Shown: piece after piece, positions 46,801 through 61,800 of the stretch
Numbering within the stretch: position 1 is the first letter of the stretch
Layout of the letters: every line of letters starts with the position of its first letter
NCBI GenBank assembly: GCA_965178125.1
Contig: OZ237775.1
Location: 310,001 to 374,000 of the forward strand
From: Bilabrum cf. latius
Lineage: Eukaryota; Bigyra: Bicosoecida; Bigyra; Bicosoecida
Direction: 5' to 3'
Length of the DNA stretch: 64,000 bases
Notes under the pieces: model-generated
What the model was told of the DNA's origin: nothing
Database searches by the model: none
Seen by the model: only the letters and a program-made list of their open reading frames with translations
Program-made: the position numbers and the translations under genes

Positions 46801-49800
46801 TACTGTATCCATATTCAATGGCGTCCCTTCATCTGAATTCACCGCTAGCTCAGCGATACTGTATGCTGAAGAGTCAAGATCAAATGCAGTGATCGGCCTG
46901 TGACTCTGTAAATGAAGTCGGCTGTTGTCGATATCATGAAAAGAGGGTGATACCCAAAGGTTTCGAGACGAAAAGGAGCTCGGTGACCCGACAGAAATGG
47001 CGGAATACAGCCGAAATGGTGCTTTGCCAAAAGTTTCAAGAACCTCGCTTGCATTTCTTCCGGGCGGGCGAGTAGAAACAAAATCAGTTATGCTGTAGGG
47101 CTGGTCAAATATGCCGTATATCCCAGTTACAACAGTACTCAGATTGCCGTCGAACAGCGATGGAAGCTCGCCATCATATTTCGGATAGCTAGACGAGCTA
47201 AACTCATCCAGGGGAATTCTATATGCAGTTCCAACCAGCCCATTCACGTGGGCGGGAATCACAACTCGGACCCAAGACAACGATTCGTGGCGAACACGGC
47301 CACTGGATGAGGAGTAATTGAGACTGCACGCTACTGCCACCGTGATTGCCACTTTAGCAACCATACCGTCGGTGTCATGTCCCTGGAACCACCACGGGGT
47401 AACCTTCGGTCCGAATACCGACTAAAGCATAGCACTCGTAAGTCGAGGGGCATCTATTGACTATTCAGTAATACCCACACGCGATATGCTGATTGTGTCA
47501 TCAACTGCATCCTCAAGGTGCATCAAGTCCTCCATCGCGTTGTAGGCAAATGCCGAGTCATTAACCACATGCCCAGGTGGAGCGAAGTTTTGCGAAAGCG
47601 CCGGGATGGAAGCGCTGTGCGATTCAACCTGATCCAGCTGCAAAGTACCAGCAGGCACGCCAATGACTGAACCATACTTGTTCTGCAGCCGTACTGTAAC
47701 GTTGACAGGTCTATCTAACGGAAGAGCGGGCAGCTCCATGCAGGCGACTTGGAACTTGCGACTACTTGCGAGCCCTCCACTACCCTGAGTGATAGTTCTT
47801 ATCTCTTGCAGCACGGCCGATTCGCAGTACTCTTGTCCGATCCATACTCCCAGGAAGGCGTGCGACTTCGATGCGCTGCAGTTCACACCAGCAGGGAGCA
47901 GACCAGAGGCAAGCATTTCTTGGCATCTGCGTTGACTTGTCTAGACTGGGACGTACATCTCACTAGAGCCGAATGACTCGTAGAGAGAGTCGAAATCTCT
48001 TGCAGTGCCGCTGAAAACAAGCTGGAGCACGTTGCCCTGACTGGCCTGCATGGACCCTCGCACAGTATGAGTGCAGCGTTTGGCCAAGGCAGAGGACCAT
48101 TCGCCCTTCGCTTCAACGTCAATCACCCGGCAAATACGCGCTTCAAAGCCTTTGCTTCTAGATAATGGCATTGCTTGCAGCGAATCCACAAGAAGTATGT
48201 CCGTGGCAGATTGATCAAGGGATGGTCGCGGCACCACTGACATGAGACTGACTCCCCCGATCTCTCGATTACGACGAGCCTCCGAGTCGCGCTCACACAG
48301 AAAGTCATCTGGAGCATACATCATGCTGTCGCGAATCATGGGGCTGCACAATGTGGGTTTTAATGATGCACCTTTGCCATCCCACACTGCCGCCATGCAG
48401 AATTCAGTGTCGGCTTGCACTAGATTGGAGCCAGGGATCGCTGCGATTTCAGTCGCTGCCCTTAGCGAGCAAAGTACCTTCTATGGGAAGCCTGCAGATC
48501 CAAATGAAGCTGCAGATAGCCGCTTACTAGCGGGATCAAAGGCTAGCTACTACTATCCTGCCACGTCAATGCTCTACGACATTGCCACGAGATCACCCCA
48601 AGCTGCCTGTTGCGATCCTGCCATAACAGCACTTGTGTTAATCTCCACTGCAACTCCGGGGCTGAGCTCGTCCGAGCCTGCGACCAACACCTCTCCGCTG
48701 ATGGAAAATATACTCGCAAGATCTACGACGTTGGTCGGGGATACAACCGCTAGTTTCCCGCCGGGTATGGTGGCAGAGCACGCCCCTTGAACATCTGAAG
48801 GAACCATAAATGTACCTGATATGGCCTTGTAGCACCTGCGGTCACCTGTAGCAAGCTACCAATCGTTCGGGCACGACGGCTTCGATGCCACTAGCTGTTC
48901 ACCCGGAGGTAGACTGAAGCTGGTCTCCGCGTGGCCCGAGGAAAGCATGCCGTCAAATATTCTTCTGCCACTTTGAGTGCTACCAATGGAGGCGTTCATC
49001 GTAGCGATTCCATCAATCAGCACCACTGCCGATCTGGGCGAGTCAATCGGAGCAGAGTTCCTCTGAGACTCCACCATTGACAGGATGCGTGCGGCGGTCA
49101 TCGCGTCAGAGGACCCTGCCAGCCAGCCGCCCTGGTCTCTGCAAATTCGCTTTGCCCCCGCGATTGATACCGGAAAAATTGAAGCTGGACGCTCAACATC
49201 AACAGAACTACCAAGGACCATGCACGAGCTACCAACCGAAACCCACGGAGCAGTGCATTGATGCTGCATGCTTGCGGTGGCCGAGTTAGATCCACCTCGC
49301 TAGGATGCTCCTTTTGGAACGACACCTGCACCAAGTGACGAGTACATTCTGCTTGAAGCAGGCATACTACACAGTGGGCTGCGCTGTAAGAGTTGGCCTC
49401 GCGGCCGACTGAAACGTTCTCCGCCGTTCTAGATGTACTCAAGGATGGGATCTATGTCAGTCGGGTTCCATTCAACCACGTCCTCAGGCGTGTAGCGTCC
49501 CTCGCTTGAAATGGGCTGTCGCCCTTGCTCTCCGTGTACGCCAACAAAGGAAGGCGAGAGGCTTGATCTGGGCCTGGGATCATACTCTGTAAGCCGGCCT
49601 CCAGCATTCATGCATGCTAGCTAATGAACACTCAACGGGTACTCCTGTGCCATATCACTGAACTCCACTGTACTTATTGTGCCGCTGGTTGCAACTGGCT
49701 ATCGCATTGTCATGGGCGAGTCCACCGCAGAGTGCAAGTGCCGATAGCTTCTGACCCTCACTCGCTGCATCAAGACCTTCCGGGTGGTATCGCCGACAAG

Positions 49801-52800
49801 ACGGACTTGCAAGTGCGTGCCTGCAGATCCATGGCAGTTGAAAGAGCTCAACTGTAGTCGCCCCGTGGTATGCATTGGAGAAGGGATGCATTGAGCGCCG
49901 CCGGACCCGGGCGATAGCAGGTTCACAACTGAGACGTGTAACACGCTTGCCAGCGTGCCGAGCCGATCGTACACGCCTGCACTTGAGGCATGCATTGCTG
50001 CTCGAATCGATACGTGTCCAACGAACATTCGCTTTGCCACTGCTTCATCATGCGGAGTAATCTGCAGGAGCACAGACGATGTTTTGGAGTCGTTCCGCAG
50101 AAGGGAAAGACCTCCTGCAGGCAGATCAAGCTCGATCTCCTTGCCCCGCCTCGGCTAGAGCACCTGTATTTCAGAGGCTCGCAAGGTGATTGCAGTGGCG
50201 GTGCGGGGCGGGTACACCCTCACGCTGTCTGCGCTCTGACCTGCACAATCAAACACCAGAGGCTATCCTTCCTAAAATGCGACGCCTTTGAACATGGGCC
50301 ATTCATTCCGTGGGTGAAGGGGACCGTCTGTGTGTGAAGCCTTCGAACCATCAGCGACACCACAGCTGCCAACTCTGCGACCATGCTCCCAGAGCTCAAC
50401 CGATATATCGTACCTGTCATTGTCCGGGTCAAAGTCGTTTGCATACCTGTACAGCACAACTGCTCCCACAGGCGAACCGCCGTCTACAAGCTCAACCTCC
50501 ATGTGCACCCCTGTCTGGCTCTCGAAGCCGCCATACGGCCACAGCGAATCACCCAGGTCGTTGTTGGTCAACGAGCGAATGTTCATCCTAAAAGGGACAG
50601 TCTCATCGGTGTACATGTTCACAGGAGCCCCCAAAACAAGGTTTCGAGATGACGAGTCCAGCCAGGCAGGCAGCTCGCCCTTACGCCCGAATCGCTCGCC
50701 GATGCCCCCGGGACCGCGAGCCACGACACGCACAGAGTCGTACAGAGTGCATCGATTCACAGAAACAATGAGCTGCCCTTTCGAGTATCTGTCCGTGGCT
50801 TGCGCGTATTCCACTGCGAATTGGACCGTGCAAAAACTGTCGCTGGGCAAGGCGGCGACACCCCCAGTGGCGATGATCCCCCGTCTGCCGACTGCCGTCC
50901 AGGCTTCCAGTCCAGCGTTCTCGAATTCTGTGTCAGGGGAAGATAGAAGCCGTTCTGACACCAGCCTGACATTAATACCAAGTTCGGTAGTTTTATTCCT
51001 GTCGGTGCATGCATTTCCAGACCAGTACACCTGCAGCACCTGGAAACCTCCCGAGCTAGAGTTCCGTTCCGATTCGAACCCACCCATGCCAACCACAAGC
51101 ATGCCGAGACTATCGCTTCCCTGCTGTCGGACAGCAGCTAGATCTGTGGCATACATTCCCGTGGGTGGGGTACTGTAAGCACCGACGGCTTTTCTGTAGC
51201 TGTATCGTTTCCACGTGACGAGTGCGAAGTCTGAAGGCTACTCGCTTTGCCGTACCAGGCCAACAAACAGTAAGTGGTCACTATTCGAATTCGTGTCGTG
51301 CACGGCCAGTGCAGCAACACAAGTGTGCTTGCCTCCATACCCCAGCTGCGCATCGAGAGCTTGTGGCAGATATGGACAAGATGTACTCGTCTTGCTGATG
51401 CATCCAAGCCAGGCTACGGCACCATTGAGAACCAAGTTGCGATACTACGAGTCAAGGTCGTGCGGGTCGATCAATCCCACCGTGTGTACTCTTCGAATAG
51501 ATAGTCCAGTGCCAGGATCACCACTGACCCTAGCAAAGGCAACACCTTGTGCAATGTCTCCGTCTTCCTTCGCCCGCCACCTCATACCAGTCACAAACGT
51601 GCGAGGCTCGTCTGTCCACGCGACTCCAAGACCAATCATCGACTGGTGCTCCTCCACAATCATGTTGCGCTACGTGCCTGCTCTCTCATACGGATGCAGC
51701 GTGGCACGGGCGAGCACGATGTCCCCGTTGGCCTGTCCGCCCTGCAGATGCATGACCTCTACGTAGCCGTGCTCTGGGGTGGCCATTGAAGGGCTGCTGA
51801 ACCCGGTTGCAACCTCGAGTACCAAACCTGCCGGTGTGTCGAGGGTGGCACCAGACTCGATGAAGGACCGTTCGTACGCAACAGATTGGTTGTGGGATGA
51901 TGGCACCTCAATCTCAGCCCATTGAGCGCTCTGGCGAGGGTCTATTACCTCACCGTTCTCCAATGGAATCTCTGGGACGGTCGGATGTGTTACAGCCCTA
52001 GCATTTGCTGATGATGAGCTACACAGAACATGAGCTCGAGTGCAAGAGCTTAGCTGCAATACGCCGTGATATAGCTGCACGACCGGTACCTACGACTACC
52101 CCTCCAATGCAATGCACGCAGTCGATCGATTGGCCCGGACGGAAACACCTTGATCAAGGATGCTCGGATGTAGAGCGACCCACACACGAGACGGGGCATC
52201 TGTCTCTACACGGTGCAATTCATCTACAGCGAGCTGACCAGCCATGTACACGCCAGAATCGCAGGTCCTAATCGCATCGACTGCATTGGCGGCCACTGGC
52301 CCTATAGCCGCTGCATAAGTGCCCTCGAAGTAGATGGATCCACTCGCCCTCTTGTGAATCTGCTGATCTGGTTGTATTACAAGTAAAGAGTCCGCAAGAG
52401 CTCGCATGTCGCTCCCTCGAAAGGGAGCAACGTTTGAAGCCGATACGTTAACGGCGTGCGGCCGCCTATCCAGCGAGTCCATTGTTGTCACTTGATCTGC
52501 TTCAGCGATGCACACCACTGGGGCAACCACCATGCAGCTTTGCTCGACTTGGCCTCCGAATGATGTTGCTATTGAGCAGGCTGAATCGTTTCCGTGTCTT
52601 ACTACAGTATCCATTGCACCAATACTCAGCCAGTACGACATTGGCTGGGCTATCATGGACTGCAACCTATCGAGCGGTTCAGTCGGAAGCCGACCGCCTA
52701 AGCTTCGGCACATTGACTCGGCTGCAAGGAACCCCATCGCGGTTGGTACATGAATCGCGCAACCTGAATCCGCGGTATCCATCCATGGTCTGCGGCAACC

Positions 52801-55800
52801 AAAACGCCTGGTCGATTCCAGAGCTGGCAAAGTCTCGACCTCGGAAAAGTCGTTTTGCATGCAAATAGCTAGTACATTTGCGACACCTGCGATCTACGTC
52901 CCTGCCTGCCAGCCCGCTTGGAGGTACTCCGGCAGTGGAGCTAGGACGCCTGCAACGCAAGGATGTCCGGAACCAGCTGCCCGCATATCTATCACCTGGA
53001 CACCAGCAGCATCCGGCATGGTGCCAGAGAATCGAATGATACCATCGTTGCTAGATGACGATAGCAAGCCCAAACCGGCTGATAATGCTGCGTTCATTGA
53101 CACGATGCCCACATGGAGCTCACCGCCACCGACAGCGTATTGTCTTCCGATGCCCCTTAGAATCCTTGCTTGGACTGCCTAGAGACCGGCTTGCTCTGGA
53201 GAGCGGTGGGTATCTTGAGGAACCACTGGCCTGATCAGATTCTTTGCAATTGCTTCCAGCCCGGAATGAATGTCTGCCATTGGCTTGCCCGACTGTTGCT
53301 CATTATTTAAAAACGTTGCATCGCTTGCAAGCACCGAGCTGAGCTAACCAACTAGCGGGGCAATGAACGCGTGTACCTGGCCAAATTCAACTGATTGGGT
53401 CCAAGTCCCCTCTTGAACGCTCCTCGCAACCTCACTTGAAGGCCAGGATCCGTTGGAATCGACCGCACCTGAAGCAGCAATCCCCGAAAGGGGCACAGCG
53501 AGAGAGACAGACACGAAGTCAATATACGGCGGCACAAACTGATGCAGCCGGCCTTGTTCCTCTGAAGGCACCGACGAAGTATAACGGGGCAGCATATCAC
53601 GCACGTCTACCTCGATTCCAGTCTAGTCTGGGTCAAATAGGACAAGGGAGCCTTGTCCAAAGCTTACCTGCGGGACCATGCTTCCGGTTAGGAGACGTCT
53701 CGTGGTGTGAGGTCCGATTGAATCGAGTACATGAGTAGACCTCACTGCGTGCGCAGATACAACCTGCAGTGCAGAGCCACCTGGCCTCCGCATGCAAGCC
53801 ACTACAGCCACTGGCACCGCACCGCTGGTTGTTGAGTAGAACGCAGGATACTGCAGCAGAATCACTATTGCCGCATCGCACGCCGACCCATCAAGATGGT
53901 CACGAGGGGCGAATGCCACCCGCGATCCAAACGCTGGATTGCTTCCTGGGATCGGACCTATCGCGCTCCGCATCAGCGTGGGCCTAGCAGGTGTGATGAC
54001 CAGCGTGTCTTGGACGTGGGCATACCTTGCAAAATCGGGCGTGTTGCTTGGTGCAACCAGTGTGATGAGGAACACAGCACCTTCCATATCGTCCTCGTGC
54101 ATCTCGATGGTCTGGGCCTGTGGATCTGCAACGGCAACTACGCGGGTATCATCGATAGAAACACCAGTATTCACCAGCTCAATGTCCGTGTCCACGTTAG
54201 CGGCGCTGACACTGGCCCCAAATGCGCTCCGACCAGCATCCAGGCGAATTGTTGCACCTCGAATGCTGCTTGAAAGTGCGCTTAGCATTAACAGTCTTGG
54301 CATGCCGATGTACTCCAGACTAGGCCCCGAGTGAATCTGCTACTTGTCACACATGCCAACCATCCCGCTCACTTGATTTGCGACATCCTTTGCAACCGGG
54401 CGGACAAGCATCGGGCTGTGCAATAGGTGACATGTATGGCTGGAACTGTCGTACTCGAACGTCCTGCAACGATCAGAATCATCACAGAGCTAACTGCACT
54501 GCGAGACACTGGTCGCCATGTGGTTTCCGAGTGTGTCGAAGCTAGCACGCCCCTGCGTGCTGCCGCCAGGTACCACACTGTGGCAGTTGCCAAGCACCGA
54601 ATCTGCGTTCGTGGGTCGCGCCCCGACCAGCAGAACCCCGCCCGTTTCCTCACCTCTTGGGGTCTCGAAGGCTACGTCAGGCGCACCAATCGCGAGCAAC
54701 ACTTCATCATCGGCGGGTCGCTGCAACGGTTCAACAAGAGGAAACACCTGCACTTCGGCAATCTGCAGAATTGTGCTGTTTTCTAGCTTGAAAACGACGA
54801 CACGAGTGCCCCCTCGTCCAGTGCAGTCAAAATCCGTGTATGTTCTCCCTTGGCCAGACCGTTCGGTCTCCTCCAATGGCCGCTCGCATTGAGCCAGGGA
54901 CTGCAAATGCTCTATCACGCCGGTACTCTTCGGTGGCGTTGCGCTACTTACAGCTACCCTGAATTCCTTATTTCGCACGTCATTGTTCTACCAATGGTAT
55001 ACGCGTACAATGCCGATGTCCTAGTGCTGCTGCAGGGTCACTGCCCACCACGGGTAGTCATCCCTAGGGCTTTCAGCTGAGTTGTAGTGGTTTCCCGGCC
55101 ACGTGATGCCATCCACTGCTTTTTCGGGAACGTGATTGGGGCCAAGTTCTGATAGACTATCTGCAGGACGTCCCTCGGCCAAGTTTGCGGCTGTGTACGA
55201 AGCTAAGTCAGCGGCAGACTCGGTTGCAGTGATGCCGTTGGCCGGCCCAACCACTGCGATCGTGGCTCCAAAAGACGAGTCATCATCTGAGGCAACTGCG
55301 GCTATCCCTGGGCGCAGCAGCGATCGGATGCCATCAGAGACCTACAGCATCTTTGGATAAATGAAAGAAACACCTCTCTACGCGAGATTGATGCCAGCAG
55401 GTGTACCGCCCAGTCCCTCTGGAATGGACATGACTGGGACACCCTCAGCCCGAGGATATACCGAGGCTCTTGTGAAGCCAAAGTTGGTCTTGCCATCCGA
55501 GGTCTTGGCTCTGTACACAACCGACGAATCCACAGGTCCCACGCCGTACTCTGCAACAGATGGTACGAAACCCGCGTGAATCAGCTCGAGTTCTGAGACA
55601 CTCCGACTCCCGGCGGATCTCCTGACTACAGCACCTCCGTTTGAATGGGTAGTCACGATCTATTGTCCATGACCAACCGAAGCAAGTTCCTCGACGAAGT
55701 ATGCCTTCGAATCCTGCCTATGCTTGCTTCCATCATTCTTCAATGCAAGCAATACAGCGTCATGGTTTCGAGTATGGAACTACATCCCGCGCACTCCAGG

Positions 55801-58800
55801 GAGTCTCAGCGCAGCCGCTGCATCCCACGAGTCTTCATCAGAGGTCATTGCACTCGAGAAGCAAAGCGCTGGGCGAGTAGTAGCACTGGAGCATGACTCA
55901 AGCGTCCATTCAGTACCATCCGTGTGCACGCACTCGCCCTCACTGGATGTCTGCGTCTTGTCCCATTCGGACTCATCTGCAAAGTAAGATGCCGCCGCAT
56001 GCACAGGCAGAGGTACAGAGTGCAAGAAACTGCGAGGTCCAGATTCCTAGACCCGATGCATCCATGCATTGCTGGTATTGCCTCGTTGGATTGGCAGCCA
56101 GCAGCCCTCCAAACACAGGTGCTTGGCCACCTCGCTTCGAGAGGCAGACACCAGTCCACCGCTCGGGAACGCGAAGCTAGCACCAGCCACCGCAGCGTTG
56201 CACGCTTGCTGAGCGCTGGAGACGACAGTGGGTGCTGATGTACTCAAGCAGTACTTCATGTCAACGTCAATTACGCTCCCGGTCGGGCAGCTCGTCCTCA
56301 TGCCTGCATAGCTCGCAGGTCGCATGCGCGGCACTGAGCCCGCGGGCGGTTCATGCGAGTCTCCCTAGTAACAGCCTATGCAGTGAGCCAGTGCAAGAGT
56401 AGCGGGGCCATTCGGATTTCTGTAAAGCACTGTTACATCGTGTTGACCATACAACACCGGTGGGTCAACGCATGCAACCCACAGCAATGAACTGGCCTCG
56501 GTCCTTCTCCTCGAGTCAAGTTCGTTATGTTTTCCGATCGCGAGCAGACTACACCCGGCATCGTTGGGAATGTTCCCGAATTGGATTGACAGCATAGGTG
56601 TTGAGGTTGACGTTACCTCCCCTCCTGCATCGAATAGCCATGTCCTCTTGCCTTGCAACACAGACGCTCCCTCTGCAGATAGCTGCACTGCACCTGTGTG
56701 CTCTCCTAGCAATCCGCGGGCAAATGCCCTAGAGACGTGCATGGAGAACATAACGACGCCATCATGGGTCCCGTTTCCACCACATCCCGATGATAGTCCA
56801 GACCGAGTGCACGTGAAAACGCTCCTCGCTCTCTCCCAGATCCTCGCCGTTGATGACTGGGTCTGTAACGTAAAGACGGTGTTTAAGGGAGCGGCGGGTT
56901 GGCTACTACCTTGAACGATGTCATTGAATGCAGCAGCCAGGCGTATAGCCTACTCTTTCAATATCTGTGGAAGTTCCGCGATGAGCTACACCAGGTTGCT
57001 GCGACTACTTTGCACAAGCACGGAGATCAGCTGAAGGGCATCACTACGAATATCCATGCTAGGGTATGCCTGCAGCACAGCAGGCATATTCGCGACTGCC
57101 GATTCTGGCGTTGACTGCCAGAACAGATCGGACCTGTTGGGCGCGAACCCTCCAGCTGCAGGTTGGGCATTGGGCAATCTCGCGAGCAGCAACCCTGGAG
57201 AAGCAGAAGACGTGTCACTTGCTACCAGGGGCACTGCTACCGCTGACTACACGCCGTCAGCCACGAGGCCAGTGCTCACGATCCGCCATGGCAAAGGGTT
57301 CATGTGCTCACCTCCATCGGTGCATCCTAGTGGCTCCGCTCGGCACGCCTACTCAGCCCAGAGGACCGTGCTTCCGTTTTTCTAGCCGGGACGGTATCCT
57401 CTGGAGATCTGGCCGGGACCTACAGGTGCAAAATCGACCCAGATCAAATGCGATGCCTGTGTGGGTGCTACGGCAGAATTTTCGATGCCTCCGTATAGGC
57501 GTGAGAAGACTCGCACGACACCAATAGAAGTGCTTTGCCCGAGTCCAAGCCACTCTCCGACCCGCCCGTCAGGTGGAGCCAGCGGCCAAATGGTGGTACT
57601 TCCAGACCCCTTCGGTGACAGACTCTGCCACTAAGACACAGTCAAGGCAGCGAGGTCTCCTGCATTCGGGCTTGAGGTAAGGTGAAGCAGCTGAATCTCC
57701 CCTGCCCCGTTGTGGGCCCCCGGGGCGCCCACCAGAAGCATGCAGCTCTTTGCTGGAGCCGCTGTGATTGATTGGCTTCCTGTTCCGAGGATGATTGCAC
57801 CATCAGTGGAGCCCGCGGCGGTATCACACCCTAGCCACACCACCGCATGTCCCCAGTCGTCGCCCGCTGTGGCAGCATGATGAGGAATCCCATTGGACCC
57901 CGGCATCAGAGCAATGGCACTGGAGTATCGCGGCAACCAAAACTGCCCCCTTGCTTCCGATTCTAGTCCAACCACTGCGTCTCGTGCGGATGCAGACTCA
58001 TCTAGCAGGCCGAGGATCCAGATGCAACCAGGGATCTCCTCAACGGAAGATCCGACAATGGAGCGAGGCCGCGTCCCAATCGCGACCATTTGGGCCGCAT
58101 TGGTACCCTGCTGGCTAGAACTTGCTTGGATAGACAGCGAAGAACCTATCACTCGGAGAGATGCAGCCGCTTGCATTGCTACGGTCTTGCGAGTGTCGTT
58201 CGGAGTCGCCTCAACCAGAGTACCCGCGTTGACTCGTCCTACAGGGAACGTCTCAATTCGGGCCAGTGAATCCGCCCTGCTCACGCGTGGCACTGATACT
58301 AGACCGGTCAGCTCGACGACTCCCGCCTCATCTCCTAGGGCCTACGGCTCGACCTCGCACACAACCCCCCTTGACAAGTCCCCGCTCGTGGTGCTCCTTA
58401 GACCGGAAGTGCTTCTGATCTGTCCTTGGGCATCAAGATCAACCTTGAGGTAGAGCTTGTCGAGGCTGGGAATGTTTCCATTGTACCACAAGGTTGTATC
58501 AGCTGGATAGTTTGACCCGTCCGAGAACTTGCCGCCGCTGCCATCTAGCCAGCACTCGTTGTCCTCGTCAATCACAGTGATGAATTCACTGTCGTCATTG
58601 TACTGAGACACCTGCGTGCAAACAGACATAGCCGCATCGACCTGGGCTCTAGTCCTGGGTGCAGCCACTCGAGCGCTGAATTTGCCATCACTTGAGGAGA
58701 ATATCGAGGCCTCCTGCTCTGTGATGAATCCAACGGCCCGCATGAAGTTAGCCTTGCACATGATATCGCCCTAAGACAGGGTGTGCTACACTGCAACATT

Positions 58801-61800
58801 ATTTCCATTGAATTCAATGACTCCGACGTGGTAGCACATGGAGCTGTCCGAGCTCCGGGTCCATCCTGTGGGGCATGCGGCTGCAGATGTGACAGTCTGC
58901 AGCCGCTGCGAAGCGATCAGCCTTGCAGTAGACAGTGGTGCTTTTTCGTCACTCTGGCGCGACTGATCGATAGATCCCAAGCTGTGCATGAGCATGTGGC
59001 TGGCAGTCTGCCTACTGACATTTATCGTGCTTGCCAGGGCTGAAGACTCCTCGAACACCGCTTCATGCATCACTCGTGAGGTACTGGATCCCCTGGCTCT
59101 CAACTCCGATACACACTACGCCACTGGAGCCTCGCATACGTACTACGATGGGTTGCCAGCACTGCTGCATGCACCCAGGTTGTACCCTGACTGATACGAT
59201 GGCACTTGGGAGCACACCGCGGCCCCATCGATCTCTCCCGTTGCATTCGTGTGGATCGTTGCCTCGCCACCACCATCGCGGAACAGCACCCATCCGTCAT
59301 CCAGTCGCTTGGATACGAGAAACCTGGACAGGAAGCGCAGTTCGGACAGCGAGCTGACAGTTGCGATTCGACTGAGTGGATTCTGCTGCCTGCACGCGGA
59401 CTCAGCCTCATCTAGGCTTGTCATTACCCCACTGTGCACCTAGTAGGACGAGAAAACACGCTGTCCACTTGCAGTCAGAAACCGCGTGTCACTGAGAGTT
59501 GCCGATGGTGCGGCAATGGCACTTGCAGCAGAACGAATCAACCCAACCTCGCTGACGGGTGCAACAGCCAAACCAGACCCCACCGCCATTGATACGGTGG
59601 ACACATTCGCATGCAAGTACAGGCTATCGATACCACCCGCACTCTCAGCTGGTACATGCGTGCTTCCTGCGACAGTAGGACATGCAAGTCCGTTACCGCC
59701 GGATATCAGTGCAATAGGCTGCACAAAGTAAGCCCCACCTGAGTCTTGGACTGTCGCTAGTAGGAGACTGCCGTTATGTGCCGGAGGGCCGAGCTTCGTC
59801 AGATTGCCTGAAGTGGAAACCAGAACGCCAATCCCACCAGACCCCTAATCGTCGAACATAGGCCCCACTGTAGCCATCTACTCGCCTATTGCGCTGTCTG
59901 TAGGCACCAAGCCCTGCAGGAATTCCGCAGTCGCGCCACTCTGGTGTGCGGAGTCCCATGCGAGCCGGTCCGCCAACGAAGAGGAGACGGCAGTGTTTTC
60001 GGCCGCAGGAATAGGCATGTACTCGACGCATTGGCGGCATATCATCTCAACGGAATCCTCGGTGAAGTGTCCCGACGCATGCAATCGAACGGTTCCGTCA
60101 GCCAGTGCAGTCCCAGCAGTAGTCGTAGCCAGCTTGTCAACAGGAATATCAAGCCTATCAGGCATCCCCACGCATTCAACTGCTACAAGATCTGGCAGCA
60201 AAAATGACATCGGTACAACAGACACATTACGGCAACTTACACTGCCGACTCGAACGGACAAGTCGAATTCACCACCTTCGCTATGGCCACTTGCTGCAAT
60301 GTGCCTGATCGCTGCCGCGACCCACGGCCGTTCAGCACTCCCGACCCAAACTTCCAAAAACACGCTGTGCAGTTCAGCGTCAGGGTGCACCTTCTGCAAG
60401 GCTGCGGGACCGCAACAAGCTGCAAGCGACCCTTGATCTAGCCCCGCAAATGCACCTCCGGCCTCCTAGTGCTGCCTCGCTGCACCGGCCCGGATGACCG
60501 CATCCCCAGCACGCTGCCTCACGACTGGATGCAACGGAGCGATGGTCGTGACTGCATGGTCCAAAACTGGCGTGCCACCACCGATGACAGGTGTACGAAA
60601 CTGCATCCACGGTACTTGATTCAGTAGGCTCGTCTGGACCACAGGAGTGAACATTTGCGCACCAGAGTCGGATACGTTGGAGGTGATCAGTCCCGCCCAA
60701 ACCCCGACATTGGGATTTGTGTTGCCAGCCAGGGATGGATGCATTGCCGATGCACCGGTCATGGTAGGCATGTGCACATTCAGGCTGGATGCGCCCTGAG
60801 CTACACTGCCTGTCAGATACGCCTCACCGAGGTGCATTGCCTAGACACCGAACCTGGAGCTTTCCAACGCCTGCATGAAATCATTTCCACGTGTCGGAAT
60901 ACCAAATGGAAATGCAAGCAACGAATTCAAATGCTGGAAGCTGATCTGGACCGCAGCATATCCTGACTAATCAGCAAGCACGACTGACCTAGCTCGAGCG
61001 CATCCAACTGTTCCTGCCTGGTGCGCAATCATGCGGGACAAAGCCCGGTTTATTTTGCTTGAGCCATTTGAGTGAAGTAGCATCTTCTGAGCTTGTACCA
61101 GCCTATCGGCAAGCACAATATCCGTGCCTGTAGACGCGTGCGCATTTGCATTGCACTCCTCGTGCACAGCACTTCTTCCAGGTGGCACGTAGGGTCCTGA
61201 CGACACCCTAGCTCCATGCCACCAGGAACCTTGCCCCCTAAGCGTGCGATTAAAGACGGTTTGTCGAATTGAAACGCTAGCAACGGCCTCGAATTTCAAC
61301 GAATTGCTGCTGTCGTCGTCATTCAGAGCTGCCTCTCTCACGACGGTGACAACCGCTGCCGGCGGGTCTCTTTGCACCCTGACAGCAGGTCGCTGGCACA
61401 AGGCCGGGCGTGGGGCACTGCAACTCGCCACCGCGTATTGCAGCTTAAATGTAGGCGGCGGCCCTTGTGACTGTGACGAGGCTAAAATGCACTGTGCCGC
61501 AGTACCGGTCAGCAGACTGGACTGGTCACGACACGCCTTGCGATACTGAACACTGTTCGCTGTTTCTGACCGCACTGTAACCCCGGATTGAACAAAAGCT
61601 GATGTCGATCCCTGGAGAGCGGCACCAGCGGCATTTTCGTCATTGTCACCCTCAACAGCGCAGGCTTGAACCGGTACCACGGAGCTGTTTACTCCGGCTC
61701 CCAGCGCTCTGCAAGCTGCTTGCGCATTTGTTTGCATGACACTGTCCTCTGTGGTACGGTAGCACACCGTCGTTTCATAATCATCCCCACCAAACCATCC

